The translations under genes and the position numbers were made by a program. The notes under the pieces are model-generated. The model was not told the DNA's origin, did not search any database, and saw only the letters and a list, made by a program, of their open reading frames with translations. Below are positions 32,466 to 41,255 of a stretch of DNA of 64,000 nucleotides, in pieces. This DNA comes from Micromonospora sp. MA102 (GTDB lineage: Bacteria > Actinomycetota > Actinomycetes > Mycobacteriales > Micromonosporaceae): the NCBI RefSeq assembly GCF_025460765.1, contig NZ_JAMWEG010000001.1, forward strand, positions 496,001-560,000. Reading direction: 5' to 3'. How positions within the stretch are numbered: the first letter of the stretch is position 1; each line of letters begins with the position of its first letter.

Positions 32466-33700
32466 GGGGTCACCCCGGCGAGCAACAGCTGTTTCCAGGA
32501 CTGGGCCCCGGCGGTGCGGTACTGGCCGCCGGTGCCGCCGAACTGCAACGGGCGGCCGTCGGCGCCGAGCACCAGGCCGGTGGCGGCGTCGTACCCGGGG
32601 TCGCCGCCCCCGTCGGCCTCGGGCGGGGGCGTGGGGTCGGCGCCGGAGGGCCGGGGCGCGTTGCCGGCACCGCGCACGCTCGCTCCGGCGGCGCGCTCGC
32701 CGGCGTCGCAGCCGGTGGCACCCCCGCTGTAGACGCAGGACGGCGGGTTGCCCACGTTGACCACCAGGCCGAGGTGGGCGGTGCCGTCGCCGGGGGTGAC
32801 GGTGTAGCCGCCGGCCACCGCGATCGGGTACACCACCAGGAGTTGCTCGATGCCGGGCAGCCGCCGGGCGGCGATCCCGTTGACGGTGACCAGGTTGCCG
32901 AGCAGCACGCCGACGTCGGGTTCCAGGCCGCGCAGCAGCGCCCGCAGCTCGACGCCGGCGGGCGGTCCGCCGGCCAGCAGCCGCCGCAGGTCCGGGTCGG
33001 CGGAGCGGAGCGTGGCGGCGAGCTGCGCCAGCCCGGCCGACCAGCGGCGCAGCGCCTCGGTGGACTCGGCCTGGGTGGTCAGCACGGTGCGGGCGTCGCG
33101 GATCAGCGCGAGGGTCTCGGGCAGCCGCCGGTCCGCCTCGGTGAGCAGGGCGTCACCGGCGTCGAGGATCCGGGCCAGGGCCTGCTCGTTGCCCTCGAAC
33201 GCGGTGCCCAGCTCGGTGACGAGCACGGTCAGGTCGTCCGGGTCGACCGAGCGGACCAGCGCGTCCAGGTTGGTCAGCAGGGTCTCCGGTGCCAGCGGGA
33301 GGCCGGTCCGGTCGGCCGGGATCACCGCCCCGTCGGCGAGGTACGGTCCGCCGTCGCGCTCGGGGCGCAGGTCGAGGTACTGCTCGCCGACGGCGGAGCG
33401 CTGGGCGACCACGGCGCGCAGCGCGTCGGGGACCCGGACGTCCCGGTCGAGGCGCAGGTCGGCGCGGACCCCGTCGCCGCGCAGGGCGACCGCGGTGACC
33501 CGGCCGACGGGCACGCCGCGATAGGTGACCGGGGCGTTGGCGAACAGCCCTCCGGCGCGGGCCAGGTCGACGTGGACGACGTAGCCGGCGTGCAGCAGCC
33601 GGTCGCCGAGGCCGACGTAGCGGACGCCGACGTAGCCGACGCCGAGGATGCTCACCAGCACGAAGGCGAGCACCTGGAGCTTCACGGTGCGTCCGATCAC
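32462..33700 (-). CDS. mceF: MCE-family substrate-binding protein, sixth subunit
   Basis: 412 residues from GTG 33700, overlapping the mceE stop. One N-terminal helix (LQVLAFVLVSILGVGYVGVRY), then the MCE domain (YVVHVDLARAGGLFANAPVTYRGVPVGRV in part; AVGEQYLDLRPERDGGPYL), a long helical region (about 150-300) that builds the hydrophobic tunnel, and a C-terminal Gly/Pro-rich tail. MCE hexamers carry lipids or sterols across the envelope to the YrbE permeases. The substrate of this system is unknown. Confidence 0.9.
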   Translation of the reverse strand: MIGRTVKLQVLAFVLVSILGVGYVGVRYVGLGDRLLHAGYVVHVDLARAGGLFANAPVTYRGVPVGRVTAVALRGDGVRADLRLDRDVRVPDALRAVVAQRSAVGEQYLDLRPERDGGPYLADGAVIPADRTGLPLAPETLLTNLDALVRSVDPDDLTVLVTELGTAFEGNEQALARILDAGDALLTEADRRLPETLALIRDARTVLTTQAESTEALRRWSAGLAQLAATLRSADPDLRRLLAGGPPAGVELRALLRGLEPDVGVLLGNLVTVNGIAARRLPGIEQLLVVYPIAVAGGYTVTPGDGTAHLGLVVNVGNPPSCVYSGGATGCDAGERAAGASVRGAGNAPRPSGADPTPPPEADGGGDPGYDAATGLVLGADGRPLQFGGTGGQYRTAGAQSWKQLLLAGVTP

Positions 33701-35133
33701 GGGATCAGCCCTCCCCCGAGCACGTCGGTCAGGTCGCCGATCTGGCCGGTGACGGCGCCGGTCAGCGGGAGCACGCACTCTGTGGTGAGCACGGTGCCGG
33801 CGGGAAGTTCGGTGCCGGCGGGGAACGCCGTGCCGGGCGGCACGAGGCCCTTGGGCAGCAGGAGGCCACCCAGCGGCACGGTGGAGCCGGGCTTGAGCAG
33901 CTTGCAGCCCGCCGGCAGCCCGCACTCCTTGGGCGGGGTGAAGATGGCCGGGAAGTCCTTCAGGTCCGGCAGGCACTTGAGCAGCGGCAGGTCGGGCAGG
34001 TCGGGCAGGACGCCGCCGCCGGGCCGGGGGCCGGGCCGGGCCGGGCCGCCGGTGGCGGGCGGACGGGGCGCCGTCGGGGTCGCCGGCCGGGAGGTCCGCG
34101 GCGCCGGCGCGGGCGCGGCGGCCACCAGGTTGGCCAGGATGCTGGCGGCGTCCAGGTCGGCCGTGACGGACAGGTTCACGAAGTCGCCGACGATCGCGCC
34201 GGTCACGTTCGGCGGGAACGGGTACGACAGCATGAAGTCCAGCGACCTGGGCAGGTCGTCACCGGCCCGGGCGAGCTGCTCCAGGATCGGTTGCAGGGAC
34301 GTCACGGCGGCCACCGTGTCCGCCCGGCTGCGCTCCACCACCCGGGTGCCCACGATGCCGAGCCGGCCCAGCGCGGTGAGTGCCTTGGTGAGCTGGGCCC
34401 GTTGCCGGGCCAGCACGGTGAGGCCCGGGGCGAGGGAGTCCAGCGCGTCGCCGACGACCTGCCGCTGCCGGGCCAGCCGGCCGCTGAGCCGGTCGAGGGC
34501 GTCGATCGCGCGGACGATGTCGGCCTTCTGCCGGTCCAGCCCGCCGAGGAAGGTGTCCAGCTCGGTCAGGGTGTCCCGCAGCGCCGGTTCGCGGCCGGCG
34601 AGGGCCCGGTTCAGCTCGGCGTTGATGGTGCGCAGCTGGGCCAGGCCGCCGCCGTTGAGCAGCAGGCCCAGGGCGGCGAGGACCTCCTCCACCTCGGCGC
34701 CGCGGGTGGTCCGGGACAGCGGGATGAGGTCGCCGTCGGCGAGTTCACCCCGGGCCGGCTCGGCCGGTGGCGGGGCCAGGGCCACGTACTTCTCGCCGAG
34801 CAGGCTGCTCTGCCGGACGGCGGCGGTGGCGTTCGCCGGCAGCCGCACCGCCCGGTCGACGCGCAGCCGGACCCGGGCGTGCCAGCCGTCCAGCGAGATC
34901 TTCTCGACGCTGCCGACGGTGACGTCGTCGACCTTGACCGCGGCCCGGGGCACCAGGTCCAGCACGTCGGTGAACTCCGCGCTGACCGTGTAGCCGGGGC
35001 TGGTCGGGCGCCCACCGGGCAGCGGCAGGTCCGCCACCTCGGGCAGGCCGCAGCCGGCGGGCAGCAGGGCCACGGCCAGCGCGCCGGCCAGCAGCCGGGC
35101 GGCCGTCCGCGCCCGGGCCGGTCGGGCGGTCAC
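33697..35133 (-). CDS. mceE: MCE-family lipoprotein subunit (LprK-like)
   Basis: 478 residues from GTG 35133, overlapping the mceD stop. The signal peptide ends in a lipobox (LLPAGC), which marks MceE as the lipoprotein subunit. The MCE domain is YTVSAEFTDVLDLVPRAAVKVDDVTVGSV (in part) with SLLGEKYVALAPP; a helical needle region follows. The C-terminal 150 residues are Pro/Gly/Leu-rich with several Cys (LLKCLPDL, KECGLPAGCKLL), longer than usual. Confidence 0.9.
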   Translation of the reverse strand: MTARPARARTAARLLAGALAVALLPAGCGLPEVADLPLPGGRPTSPGYTVSAEFTDVLDLVPRAAVKVDDVTVGSVEKISLDGWHARVRLRVDRAVRLPANATAAVRQSSLLGEKYVALAPPPAEPARGELADGDLIPLSRTTRGAEVEEVLAALGLLLNGGGLAQLRTINAELNRALAGREPALRDTLTELDTFLGGLDRQKADIVRAIDALDRLSGRLARQRQVVGDALDSLAPGLTVLARQRAQLTKALTALGRLGIVGTRVVERSRADTVAAVTSLQPILEQLARAGDDLPRSLDFMLSYPFPPNVTGAIVGDFVNLSVTADLDAASILANLVAAAPAPAPRTSRPATPTAPRPPATGGPARPGPRPGGGVLPDLPDLPLLKCLPDLKDFPAIFTPPKECGLPAGCKLLKPGSTVPLGGLLLPKGLVPPGTAFPAGTELPAGTVLTTECVLPLTGAVTGQIGDLTDVLGGGLIP

Positions 35134-36374
35134 GCCGGACCCCGCAGGATGCCGCCGAGCGTGGGGTCGCTCGGGGTGGAGGAGCCGCCCGGCGCCTCGT
35201 CGGCGGTCGGCGCACCGGGGGAGCTGATGGATCCCGGTGAGGACCCGCCTCCCGCCGGGGCGCCGGGCGGCAGCTTGAGCAGCTTACGCAGCTGGTCGGT
35301 GAGGGGCAGCCCGCGCTGGCGCAGGGTCTGCGCGAGCTTGGTGCAGATCGCCGGCACCTCGGCGACGGGAAGCTGGTCGACCATCAGCGAGCAGGCGAAG
35401 GTGGCCGGGTCGTACGGGCCGAGCGGGTTGTCCCGGGTGTCCAGGGTGCCGGAGCGGGGGTTGTAGGCGAGGTTGAGGTTGCCGATGGCGAGCGGCGCCA
35501 CGTCGAGGATCTGGATGACCGCCCGCTGCTGGCGGACCAGGACCCGGGTGATGTCGGTGAGCGCGGTGACGTTCGAGGTCAGGGCGGTCCGGTTCTGCCG
35601 GACGAAGGTGGTCACGTCGTCGAGCGCGGCGGCCAGGTTGCGCAGCGCCCGGGCCAGCTCCTCCTTCTCCCCGGCGAGCTGCTCGGCGACGTCGGCGAGC
35701 TGCTGCTGGAAGCCGCGTACCTGCTGGTCGCTGCGGGCCAGGGTGGTGGTGAAGCGTTGCAGGTTGGCCACCGTGCCGAAGAGGTCGCCGCGCCCGGCGG
35801 ACAGGGTGCTCAGCGCGCGGGAGGCCCCGTCGAGGGTGTCGTGCAGGTCGGCGCCGTTGCCCTCCAGGTTGGCCCTGCCGGTGGCGACCAGGTCGGACAG
35901 GGCCCCGTCGGCGTTGGCGCCGGTCGGGCCGAGGGTCCGGTTGAACTCGTCGAGCGCGGCGTAGATGTCGTCGATCTCCATGGGCGCGGCGGTCCGGTCG
36001 ACCGGGATCTGCGCCCCGTCGCCCAGCTCGGCGCCGCCGGTGTACGCCGGGGTGAGCTGCACGTAGCGGTCGCTGACCACGCTGGGCGGGACGATGAGCG
36101 CCTGCGCGCCGGCCGGCAGCCGCAGCCGCGGGTCGTAGCGCATCTCGACGCGGACCACCCGCCCCTGCGGGACCACCTTCTCGACCTCGCCGACGCGGAC
36201 GCCGAGGATCCGCACGTCGGAGCCGGCGTACACGCCGACCGCGCGGGTGAAGTAGGCGACCACCCGCCGGTCGGGTGGTTGGTGACGCCACACGGCCGTC
36301 CCGACGGCGAGGGCGGTGAGCAGCACGGTGGCCGCGGCGAGCGGTCGCCGCCAGCGCTGGATCCGACCGGGCAT
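35130..36374 (-). CDS. mceD: MCE-family protein, fourth subunit
   Basis: 414 residues from ATG 36374, overlapping the mceC stop by one base (TGATG). One helix (RRPLAAATVLLTALAVGTAVW), then the MCE domain (VVAYFTRAVGVYAGSDVRILGVRVGEV in part; VSDRYVQLTP). The long helical region is followed by a Cys-containing segment (FACSLMVDQLPVAEVPAICTKLAQ in part) and a Gly/Ser/Pro tail. Confidence 0.9.
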   Translation of the reverse strand: MPGRIQRWRRPLAAATVLLTALAVGTAVWRHQPPDRRVVAYFTRAVGVYAGSDVRILGVRVGEVEKVVPQGRVVRVEMRYDPRLRLPAGAQALIVPPSVVSDRYVQLTPAYTGGAELGDGAQIPVDRTAAPMEIDDIYAALDEFNRTLGPTGANADGALSDLVATGRANLEGNGADLHDTLDGASRALSTLSAGRGDLFGTVANLQRFTTTLARSDQQVRGFQQQLADVAEQLAGEKEELARALRNLAAALDDVTTFVRQNRTALTSNVTALTDITRVLVRQQRAVIQILDVAPLAIGNLNLAYNPRSGTLDTRDNPLGPYDPATFACSLMVDQLPVAEVPAICTKLAQTLRQRGLPLTDQLRKLLKLPPGAPAGGGSSPGSISSPGAPTADEAPGGSSTPSDPTLGGILRGPA

Positions 36375-37360
36375 CAGCGACCTCCGGTGGCGGCGGGCAG
36401 GTACGGCTGGAGCAGTCCGTCCACGTACGAGTCGAACCAGCGCCCGTTGCCGACGACGTTGGCGAAGGCGGTGACGAACGGGCCCATCCGACGGATGGTC
36501 TGCTCCAGGTCGTCGCGGTTGCGTTGCAGCACGGCGACCACCTCGCGCAGCTTGCGCAGCGCCGGTTCCAGCCGGGTGCGGTTGTCGGCGACCAGCCCGG
36601 AGAGCTGCGTGGCGAGCTGGTCGGTGCCGACCAGGAGCTGGTGGATGGCGTCCCGGCGCCGGCTGACCTCGGTGAGCAGCTTCTCCCCGTCGGTGACCAG
36701 CTTGCGGAACTCCTCGTCCCGTTCGGCGAGCACACCCGTGACGCCGCGCGCCCGGGCCAGCAGGGTACGCAGCTCGGCGTCGCGGTCCGAGACGGTGCGG
36801 GACAGCCGGGACAGCCCGGTCAGCGAGGTGTGCACGCTGGGCGGGGTGTCGGCGAAGGTCTCCGACAGGGTGGTGAACGCCCGGGCGAGCTGGTCGGTGT
36901 CGACCTTGTCGAGGGTGTCGGCGAGACCCGTGACGGCCTGCACCACGTCGAACGGGGCGGCCGTGCGGTCCAGCGGGATCTGCCCGCGCTCGGGCAGCTT
37001 CCCGGGGCCGGCCGGGGCGAGCGCCAGGTACTTCTGCCCGAGCACCGTCTTGATCCGGATGGTCGCGCCGGTGTCCCGGCCGAGGCGCACGCCGTCGTCG
37101 TCGACCCGGAACCCGACCCGCACGTACGGCTGCGGCTCGCGGGCGAGTTCCACGGCGGTGACCACCCCGACCCGTACCCCGGCCACCCGCACCTCGTTGC
37201 CGGTGGCCAGGCCGCTGGCGTCGTGGAACGCGGCGGCGTACGACCGGCCGGTGAGCGCGGCGATCCGGTCGAGCTGGAACGCGCCGAGCAGGGCGGCGAC
37301 GAGCACGGTCAGCCCGACCGCGCCGACGATCACCGGGTTGCGTTCGCGGAACGGTCTCAC
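36374..37360 (-). CDS. mceC: MCE-family protein, third subunit
   Basis: 328 residues from GTG 37360, overlapping the mceB stop. Helix VIVGAVGLTVLVAALLGAF, MCE domain (YAAAFHDASGLATGNEVRVAGVRVGVV in part; VLGQKYLALAPAG), coiled helical region to about residue 300, and the short conserved end NGRWFDSYVDGLLQPYLP. The subunit order D after C and B is that of canonical mce operons. Confidence 0.9.
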   Translation of the reverse strand: MRPFRERNPVIVGAVGLTVLVAALLGAFQLDRIAALTGRSYAAAFHDASGLATGNEVRVAGVRVGVVTAVELAREPQPYVRVGFRVDDDGVRLGRDTGATIRIKTVLGQKYLALAPAGPGKLPERGQIPLDRTAAPFDVVQAVTGLADTLDKVDTDQLARAFTTLSETFADTPPSVHTSLTGLSRLSRTVSDRDAELRTLLARARGVTGVLAERDEEFRKLVTDGEKLLTEVSRRRDAIHQLLVGTDQLATQLSGLVADNRTRLEPALRKLREVVAVLQRNRDDLEQTIRRMGPFVTAFANVVGNGRWFDSYVDGLLQPYLPAATGGR

Positions 37361-38391
37361 CGGGCACCTCCGGTGGCGCAGCGGGCGGCGGTGGCGTCGA
37401 CGCCGGGCACGGTGAGCGGCGCGTGGCCGTCGACGGCGAGCCGGCCGTCGAAGTCGCAGAGGTAGAAGTTGAACCAGGAGCCGTAGGAGGCGACCCGGGT
37501 CAGCGACTCGTAGCGCTGCGGCAGCCGGCCCAGGGTGGCGTCGATGACCTCGGAGTTGCGGCCGAGCGTGCCGGCCAGCTCGTCGAGGGCACGGACGTCG
37601 GCGGCGAGCGGCGGCCGGGTCTGGCGCAGCAGCCCGGCGGTGGTGTCGGTCAGCTCGCCGAGGCTGACCAGCGCCTCGCCGATGGCGGTGCGGTCGGCGG
37701 ACAGCCCCGAGACGAACTGCTGGAGCTGGGTGACGCTCTGGTCCAGCTCCCGGTCGTGGCCGGCCAGGGTGCCCAGCACCTGGTTGAGGTTGGTGACCAC
37801 CCGGCCGATCACCGCGTCCCGGTCGGCGAGGGTGCTGGTCAGCGAGGCGGTGCGTCGCAGCAGGCTGGCCACCGTGCCGCCCTCGCCCTGGAGCACCTGG
37901 ACGATCTCGTACGCCAGCTTGTTGACCTCGGCGGGGTCGAGCGCCGTGAACAGCGGCCGGAAGCCGTTGAACAGCACGGTCAGGTCGAGCGCCGGTGTGG
38001 TCTGAGCGAGCGGGATGAGGCCGTCGGGACGCAGCGGGCGGGGGTCGCCGGGGCCCTCGGTCAGCGCCAGGTAGCGCTGGCCGACGAGGTTGCGGTAGCG
38101 GACGGCGGCCCGGACGCCGACGGCCACCGGCACCGTGCGGTCGACGGTAAAGGCGACCTCGGCGGTCGTGTCGTCGACCACCCGGATGTCGGCCACCCTG
38201 CCCACCCGCACGCCGGCGATCCGCACGTCGTCGCCGGCGAGCAGGCCGGTCACGTCGGTGAACCGGGCCCGGTAGGTGGTGCCGTCGGGCGGGAACGCGC
38301 CGAGGGTCTGCGCGAGCAGCCCGGTGGCCAGCAGCGTGATCGCCGCGAACACCAGCAGCTTGACCAGCGCGGGGGTCGTCTTCCCGGTCAT
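37357..38391 (-). CDS. mceB: MCE-family protein, second subunit
   Basis: 344 residues from ATG 38391, overlapping the mceA stop (ATGA). One helix (LVKLLVFAAITLLATGLLAQ), MCE domain (YRARFTDVTGLLAGDDVRIAGVRVGRV in part; LVGQRYLALTEG), helical tunnel region, and the end ASYGSWFNFYLCDFDG typical of MceB. Confidence 0.9.
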   Translation of the reverse strand: MTGKTTPALVKLLVFAAITLLATGLLAQTLGAFPPDGTTYRARFTDVTGLLAGDDVRIAGVRVGRVADIRVVDDTTAEVAFTVDRTVPVAVGVRAAVRYRNLVGQRYLALTEGPGDPRPLRPDGLIPLAQTTPALDLTVLFNGFRPLFTALDPAEVNKLAYEIVQVLQGEGGTVASLLRRTASLTSTLADRDAVIGRVVTNLNQVLGTLAGHDRELDQSVTQLQQFVSGLSADRTAIGEALVSLGELTDTTAGLLRQTRPPLAADVRALDELAGTLGRNSEVIDATLGRLPQRYESLTRVASYGSWFNFYLCDFDGRLAVDGHAPLTVPGVDATAARCATGGAR

Positions 38392-39683
38392 CGGGCGGTC
38401 ACCACCGCGCCGCGCAGCAGCGGGCCCCAGAGCAGCACCGCGATGTCGGGCACCTCGGCGGGTGGTGTCCCGGTGAGCCCGCCGACCAGCGGCTTCACGA
38501 GGGCCCGCTCCTCGCCGGTGCCGGCCCGGCCCATCTCCGGGGAGGCCGGCGCCGCGGGCGCCCCGCCGGCCGGCACACCCACGGGCAGGGGCTTCGGGGT
38601 ACGGGCGGCGCCGTAGTCGTAGCCGTCGGCGACGGCCACCTCCGGCGCGGGCACCTGGGGGCTCGGCAGGCCGCGGCAGTCCGGGCCGTCGTGGGCGGCG
38701 TAGACGGGCTCGTCGCGGCCCCGCTCGTACGGGCCGCCGTCGCGGGTCACCTCCAGGGTGATGTGCATGCGACCGCCCTCGAAGGCCTCCTCGACCCTGG
38801 GTTGCAGGTCGACCAGCCCGTGCACCAGACACGGGTACTCCGGCGCGTAGGCGGCCAGCAGTTCGAGCACCGGGCGGCTGACCTGGCCGAGCCGGATGAG
38901 CTGGTCGCCGTGCCGGTCCAGGAAGCCGCGGGCGGTGTCGGCCGTGTCGGTCGTGTCGGCGAGGAACGCGGCGAGCTGGTCGCGCTGGTCGCCGATGGTG
39001 CGGGCGGTGACGGTCACGTCGCGCAGCAGGGCGAGCAGGTCGGGCAGCGCCGCGTCGTAGCTGTCCAGCACCGTGGCGAGCTGGCGCAGGTCCTCGGTGA
39101 GGGTCGGCAGCTGCGGGTTGACCTGCCGCAGGTACGCGCCGAGCCGGGTCAGGTTCGCGCCGAGCCGGTCGCCGCGCCCCTCCAGGGCGGTGGTGATCGC
39201 GCCGAGGGTCGTGGCGAGCTGGTCGGGGCGGACGGACTGGAGCAGCGGCAGCGCCTCGTCGAGCACCCGTTCCAACTCGACGGCCGTGCGGCTGCGGTCC
39301 TGGGTGATGACCGCGCCGTCGCGGATCGGTCCGGCGGTGCTGCCCGGGGGCGGGACGAGTTCCACGTACCGCTCGCCGAAGAGGGTCTTGGGCAGCAGCC
39401 GGGCCGTCACGTCGGCGGGGATCCGGCCGGTGGTGGCCGGGTCGAGGGCCAGCCCGATCGCCGCGCCGTGGCCGTCGCTGCGGACCGAGCGGACGGCGCC
39501 GACCACCACCCCGCGTACCTTCACGTCGGCGCCTTCCAGGAGGTGCAGGCCGGCGCGGTCGGCGCGGAGGGTGACCCGGTCGACCGGGGTGAACGCCCCG
39601 CGGTACTGCAGCACGGCGGCGGTCAGCGCCGCGGCGAGCAGGGCGACGAAGACGAGGCCGAGCAGACGGTGTCGCATGGTCAC
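38388..39683 (-). CDS. mceA: MCE-family protein, first subunit
   Basis: 431 residues from GTG 39683, overlapping the yrbEB stop. One helix (LLGLVFVALLAAALTAAVL), MCE domain (VTLRADRAGLHLLEGADVKVRGVVVGAV in part; LFGERYVELVPP), helical region, and a large C-terminal domain with AAYAPEYPCLVHGL and PDCRGLPSPQVPAPE found in MceA proteins. First of the six MCE subunits. Confidence 0.9.
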   Translation of the reverse strand: MTMRHRLLGLVFVALLAAALTAAVLQYRGAFTPVDRVTLRADRAGLHLLEGADVKVRGVVVGAVRSVRSDGHGAAIGLALDPATTGRIPADVTARLLPKTLFGERYVELVPPPGSTAGPIRDGAVITQDRSRTAVELERVLDEALPLLQSVRPDQLATTLGAITTALEGRGDRLGANLTRLGAYLRQVNPQLPTLTEDLRQLATVLDSYDAALPDLLALLRDVTVTARTIGDQRDQLAAFLADTTDTADTARGFLDRHGDQLIRLGQVSRPVLELLAAYAPEYPCLVHGLVDLQPRVEEAFEGGRMHITLEVTRDGGPYERGRDEPVYAAHDGPDCRGLPSPQVPAPEVAVADGYDYGAARTPKPLPVGVPAGGAPAAPASPEMGRAGTGEERALVKPLVGGLTGTPPAEVPDIAVLLWGPLLRGAVVTAR

Positions 39684-40483
39684 CCCGCGATCCGGACGGT
39701 GGTGGTGGCGCCCCAGATGGCCAGGGACAGGAAGAAGTCGACGACGTTGACCGCGACGATCGCGGTGCGCACGGCGCGGCCGACGGCGACGCCGACCGCG
39801 GCCGGCCCGCCCTGGGCGGTGTAGCCGTACCAGCAGTGCACGAGCACCACGATCACGCTGAACACCAGCACCTTGCCGAAGGACCAGAGCACGTCCTCGG
39901 GCGGCAGGAACAGGTGGAAGTAGTAGTCGTAGGTGCCGGCGGACTGTCCGAAGTAGCCGACCGCGATGGTGCGGGTGGCCAGGTAGCTGGCCAGCAGGCC
40001 GACCACGTACAGCGGGACGACGGCGACGAAGCCGGCGATCATGCGGGTGGTGACCAGGAACGGCAGCGAGGGCACGCCCATCACCTCCAGCGCGTCGACC
40101 TCCTCGGAGATCCGCATGGCGCCCAGCTGGGCCGTGAAGCCGCAGCCGACGGTGGCCGACAGCGCCAGCGCGGCCACCAGCGGCGAGATCTCCCGGGTGT
40201 TGAAGTACGCCGAGACGAAGCCGGTGAAGGCGCTGCTGCCGATCTGGTCGAGCGCCTGGTAGCCCTGGAGCCCGACCTCGGTGCCGGTGAAGAAGGTGAG
40301 GAAGCAGATCACGCCGACGGTGCCGCCGAGCACGGCGAGCGCGCCGGTGCCGAAGCTGACCTCGGCCAGCAGCCGGACCACCTCGCGCCGGTAGCGGCGC
40401 AGGGTGCGCGGCGCCCAGGCCAGGGCGCGCAGGTGGAAGGCGAGCTGCCCGCCCAGGTCGTCGAGATACCGCAGGACCGTCAC
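39680..40483 (-). CDS. yrbEB: YrbE-type permease of the Mce transporter, second subunit
   Basis: 267 residues. MlaE-like permease with about five helices, preceded by an amphipathic N-terminal segment. Signature region: GFTAQLGAMRISEEVDALEVMGVPSLPFLVTTRM (in part), the EQ-loop-like contact with the ATPase. GTG 40483 follows the yrbEA stop by 1 nt. It pairs with YrbEA as the membrane channel. Confidence 0.93.
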   Translation of the reverse strand: MTVLRYLDDLGGQLAFHLRALAWAPRTLRRYRREVVRLLAEVSFGTGALAVLGGTVGVICFLTFFTGTEVGLQGYQALDQIGSSAFTGFVSAYFNTREISPLVAALALSATVGCGFTAQLGAMRISEEVDALEVMGVPSLPFLVTTRMIAGFVAVVPLYVVGLLASYLATRTIAVGYFGQSAGTYDYYFHLFLPPEDVLWSFGKVLVFSVIVVLVHCWYGYTAQGGPAAVGVAVGRAVRTAIVAVNVVDFFLSLAIWGATTTVRIAG

Positions 40484-40484
40484 G

Positions 40485-41255
40485 TCAGCTCCCCTTCTGC
40501 GGGACGACCTGGAAATACACGGCCGTGACCACGAAGTTCAGCGCGAACAGCAGCATGAAGGTGATCACCACGCTGCGGTTGACCGCGTCGCCGACGCCCT
40601 TCGGCCCGCCCTTCGCGGTCATCCCCTGGTGGCTGGCGACCAGCGCGGCGGCGGCACCGAACAGCAGCGCCTTCACCTCGCCCACCAGCAGGTCGGGGAG
40701 CTGGCCGAGGGCCTGGAAGCTGGCCAGATACGCCCCGGGCGTGCCGCCCTGGAGCACCACGTTGAACGCGTAGCCGCCGGTCACCCCGACGACGCTGACC
40801 AGGCCGTTGAGCAGCACGGCGACCAGCATCGAGGCGAGCACCCGGGGCACCACGAGGCGGTGGATCGGGTCGATCCCGAGCACCTGCATGGCGTCCAGCT
40901 CCTCGCGGATCTTCCGGGCGCCGAGGTCGGCGCAGATGGCCGAGCCGCCCGCGCCGGCGATGATGAGCGCGGTGACGATCGGGCCGGCCTCGCGGACCAC
41001 GGCGAGCACGGAGGCGGCGCCGGTGAACGACTGCGCGCCGAGCTGGCGGACCAGCGAACCGAGCTGGAGCGCGATGACCGCGCCGAACGGGATGGCGACC
41101 AGCGCGGCGGGCAGGATGGACACCGAGCTGATGAACCAGGCCTGCTGCACGAACTCGCGGACCTGCACCGGCCGCCGGCCCAGCCCGCGCAGGGTGTCCA
41201 GGCAGAACGCGAAGAACTCGCCGGTGTTCCGGACCGCGGCGACCGGGGCGCTCAT
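40485..41255 (-). CDS. yrbEA: YrbE-type permease of the Mce transporter, first subunit
   Basis: 256 residues from ATG 41255, overlapping the mceG stop (ATGA) and preceded by GGAGGTGG. MlaE-like fold: REFVQQAWFISSVSILPAAL, AVIALQLGSLVRQLGAQSFTG (in part), and SAICADLGARKIREELDAMQVLGIDPIHRLVVPRV (in part). First permease gene of the operon. Confidence 0.93.
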   Translation of the reverse strand: MSAPVAAVRNTGEFFAFCLDTLRGLGRRPVQVREFVQQAWFISSVSILPAALVAIPFGAVIALQLGSLVRQLGAQSFTGAASVLAVVREAGPIVTALIIAGAGGSAICADLGARKIREELDAMQVLGIDPIHRLVVPRVLASMLVAVLLNGLVSVVGVTGGYAFNVVLQGGTPGAYLASFQALGQLPDLLVGEVKALLFGAAAALVASHQGMTAKGGPKGVGDAVNRSVVITFMLLFALNFVVTAVYFQVVPQKGS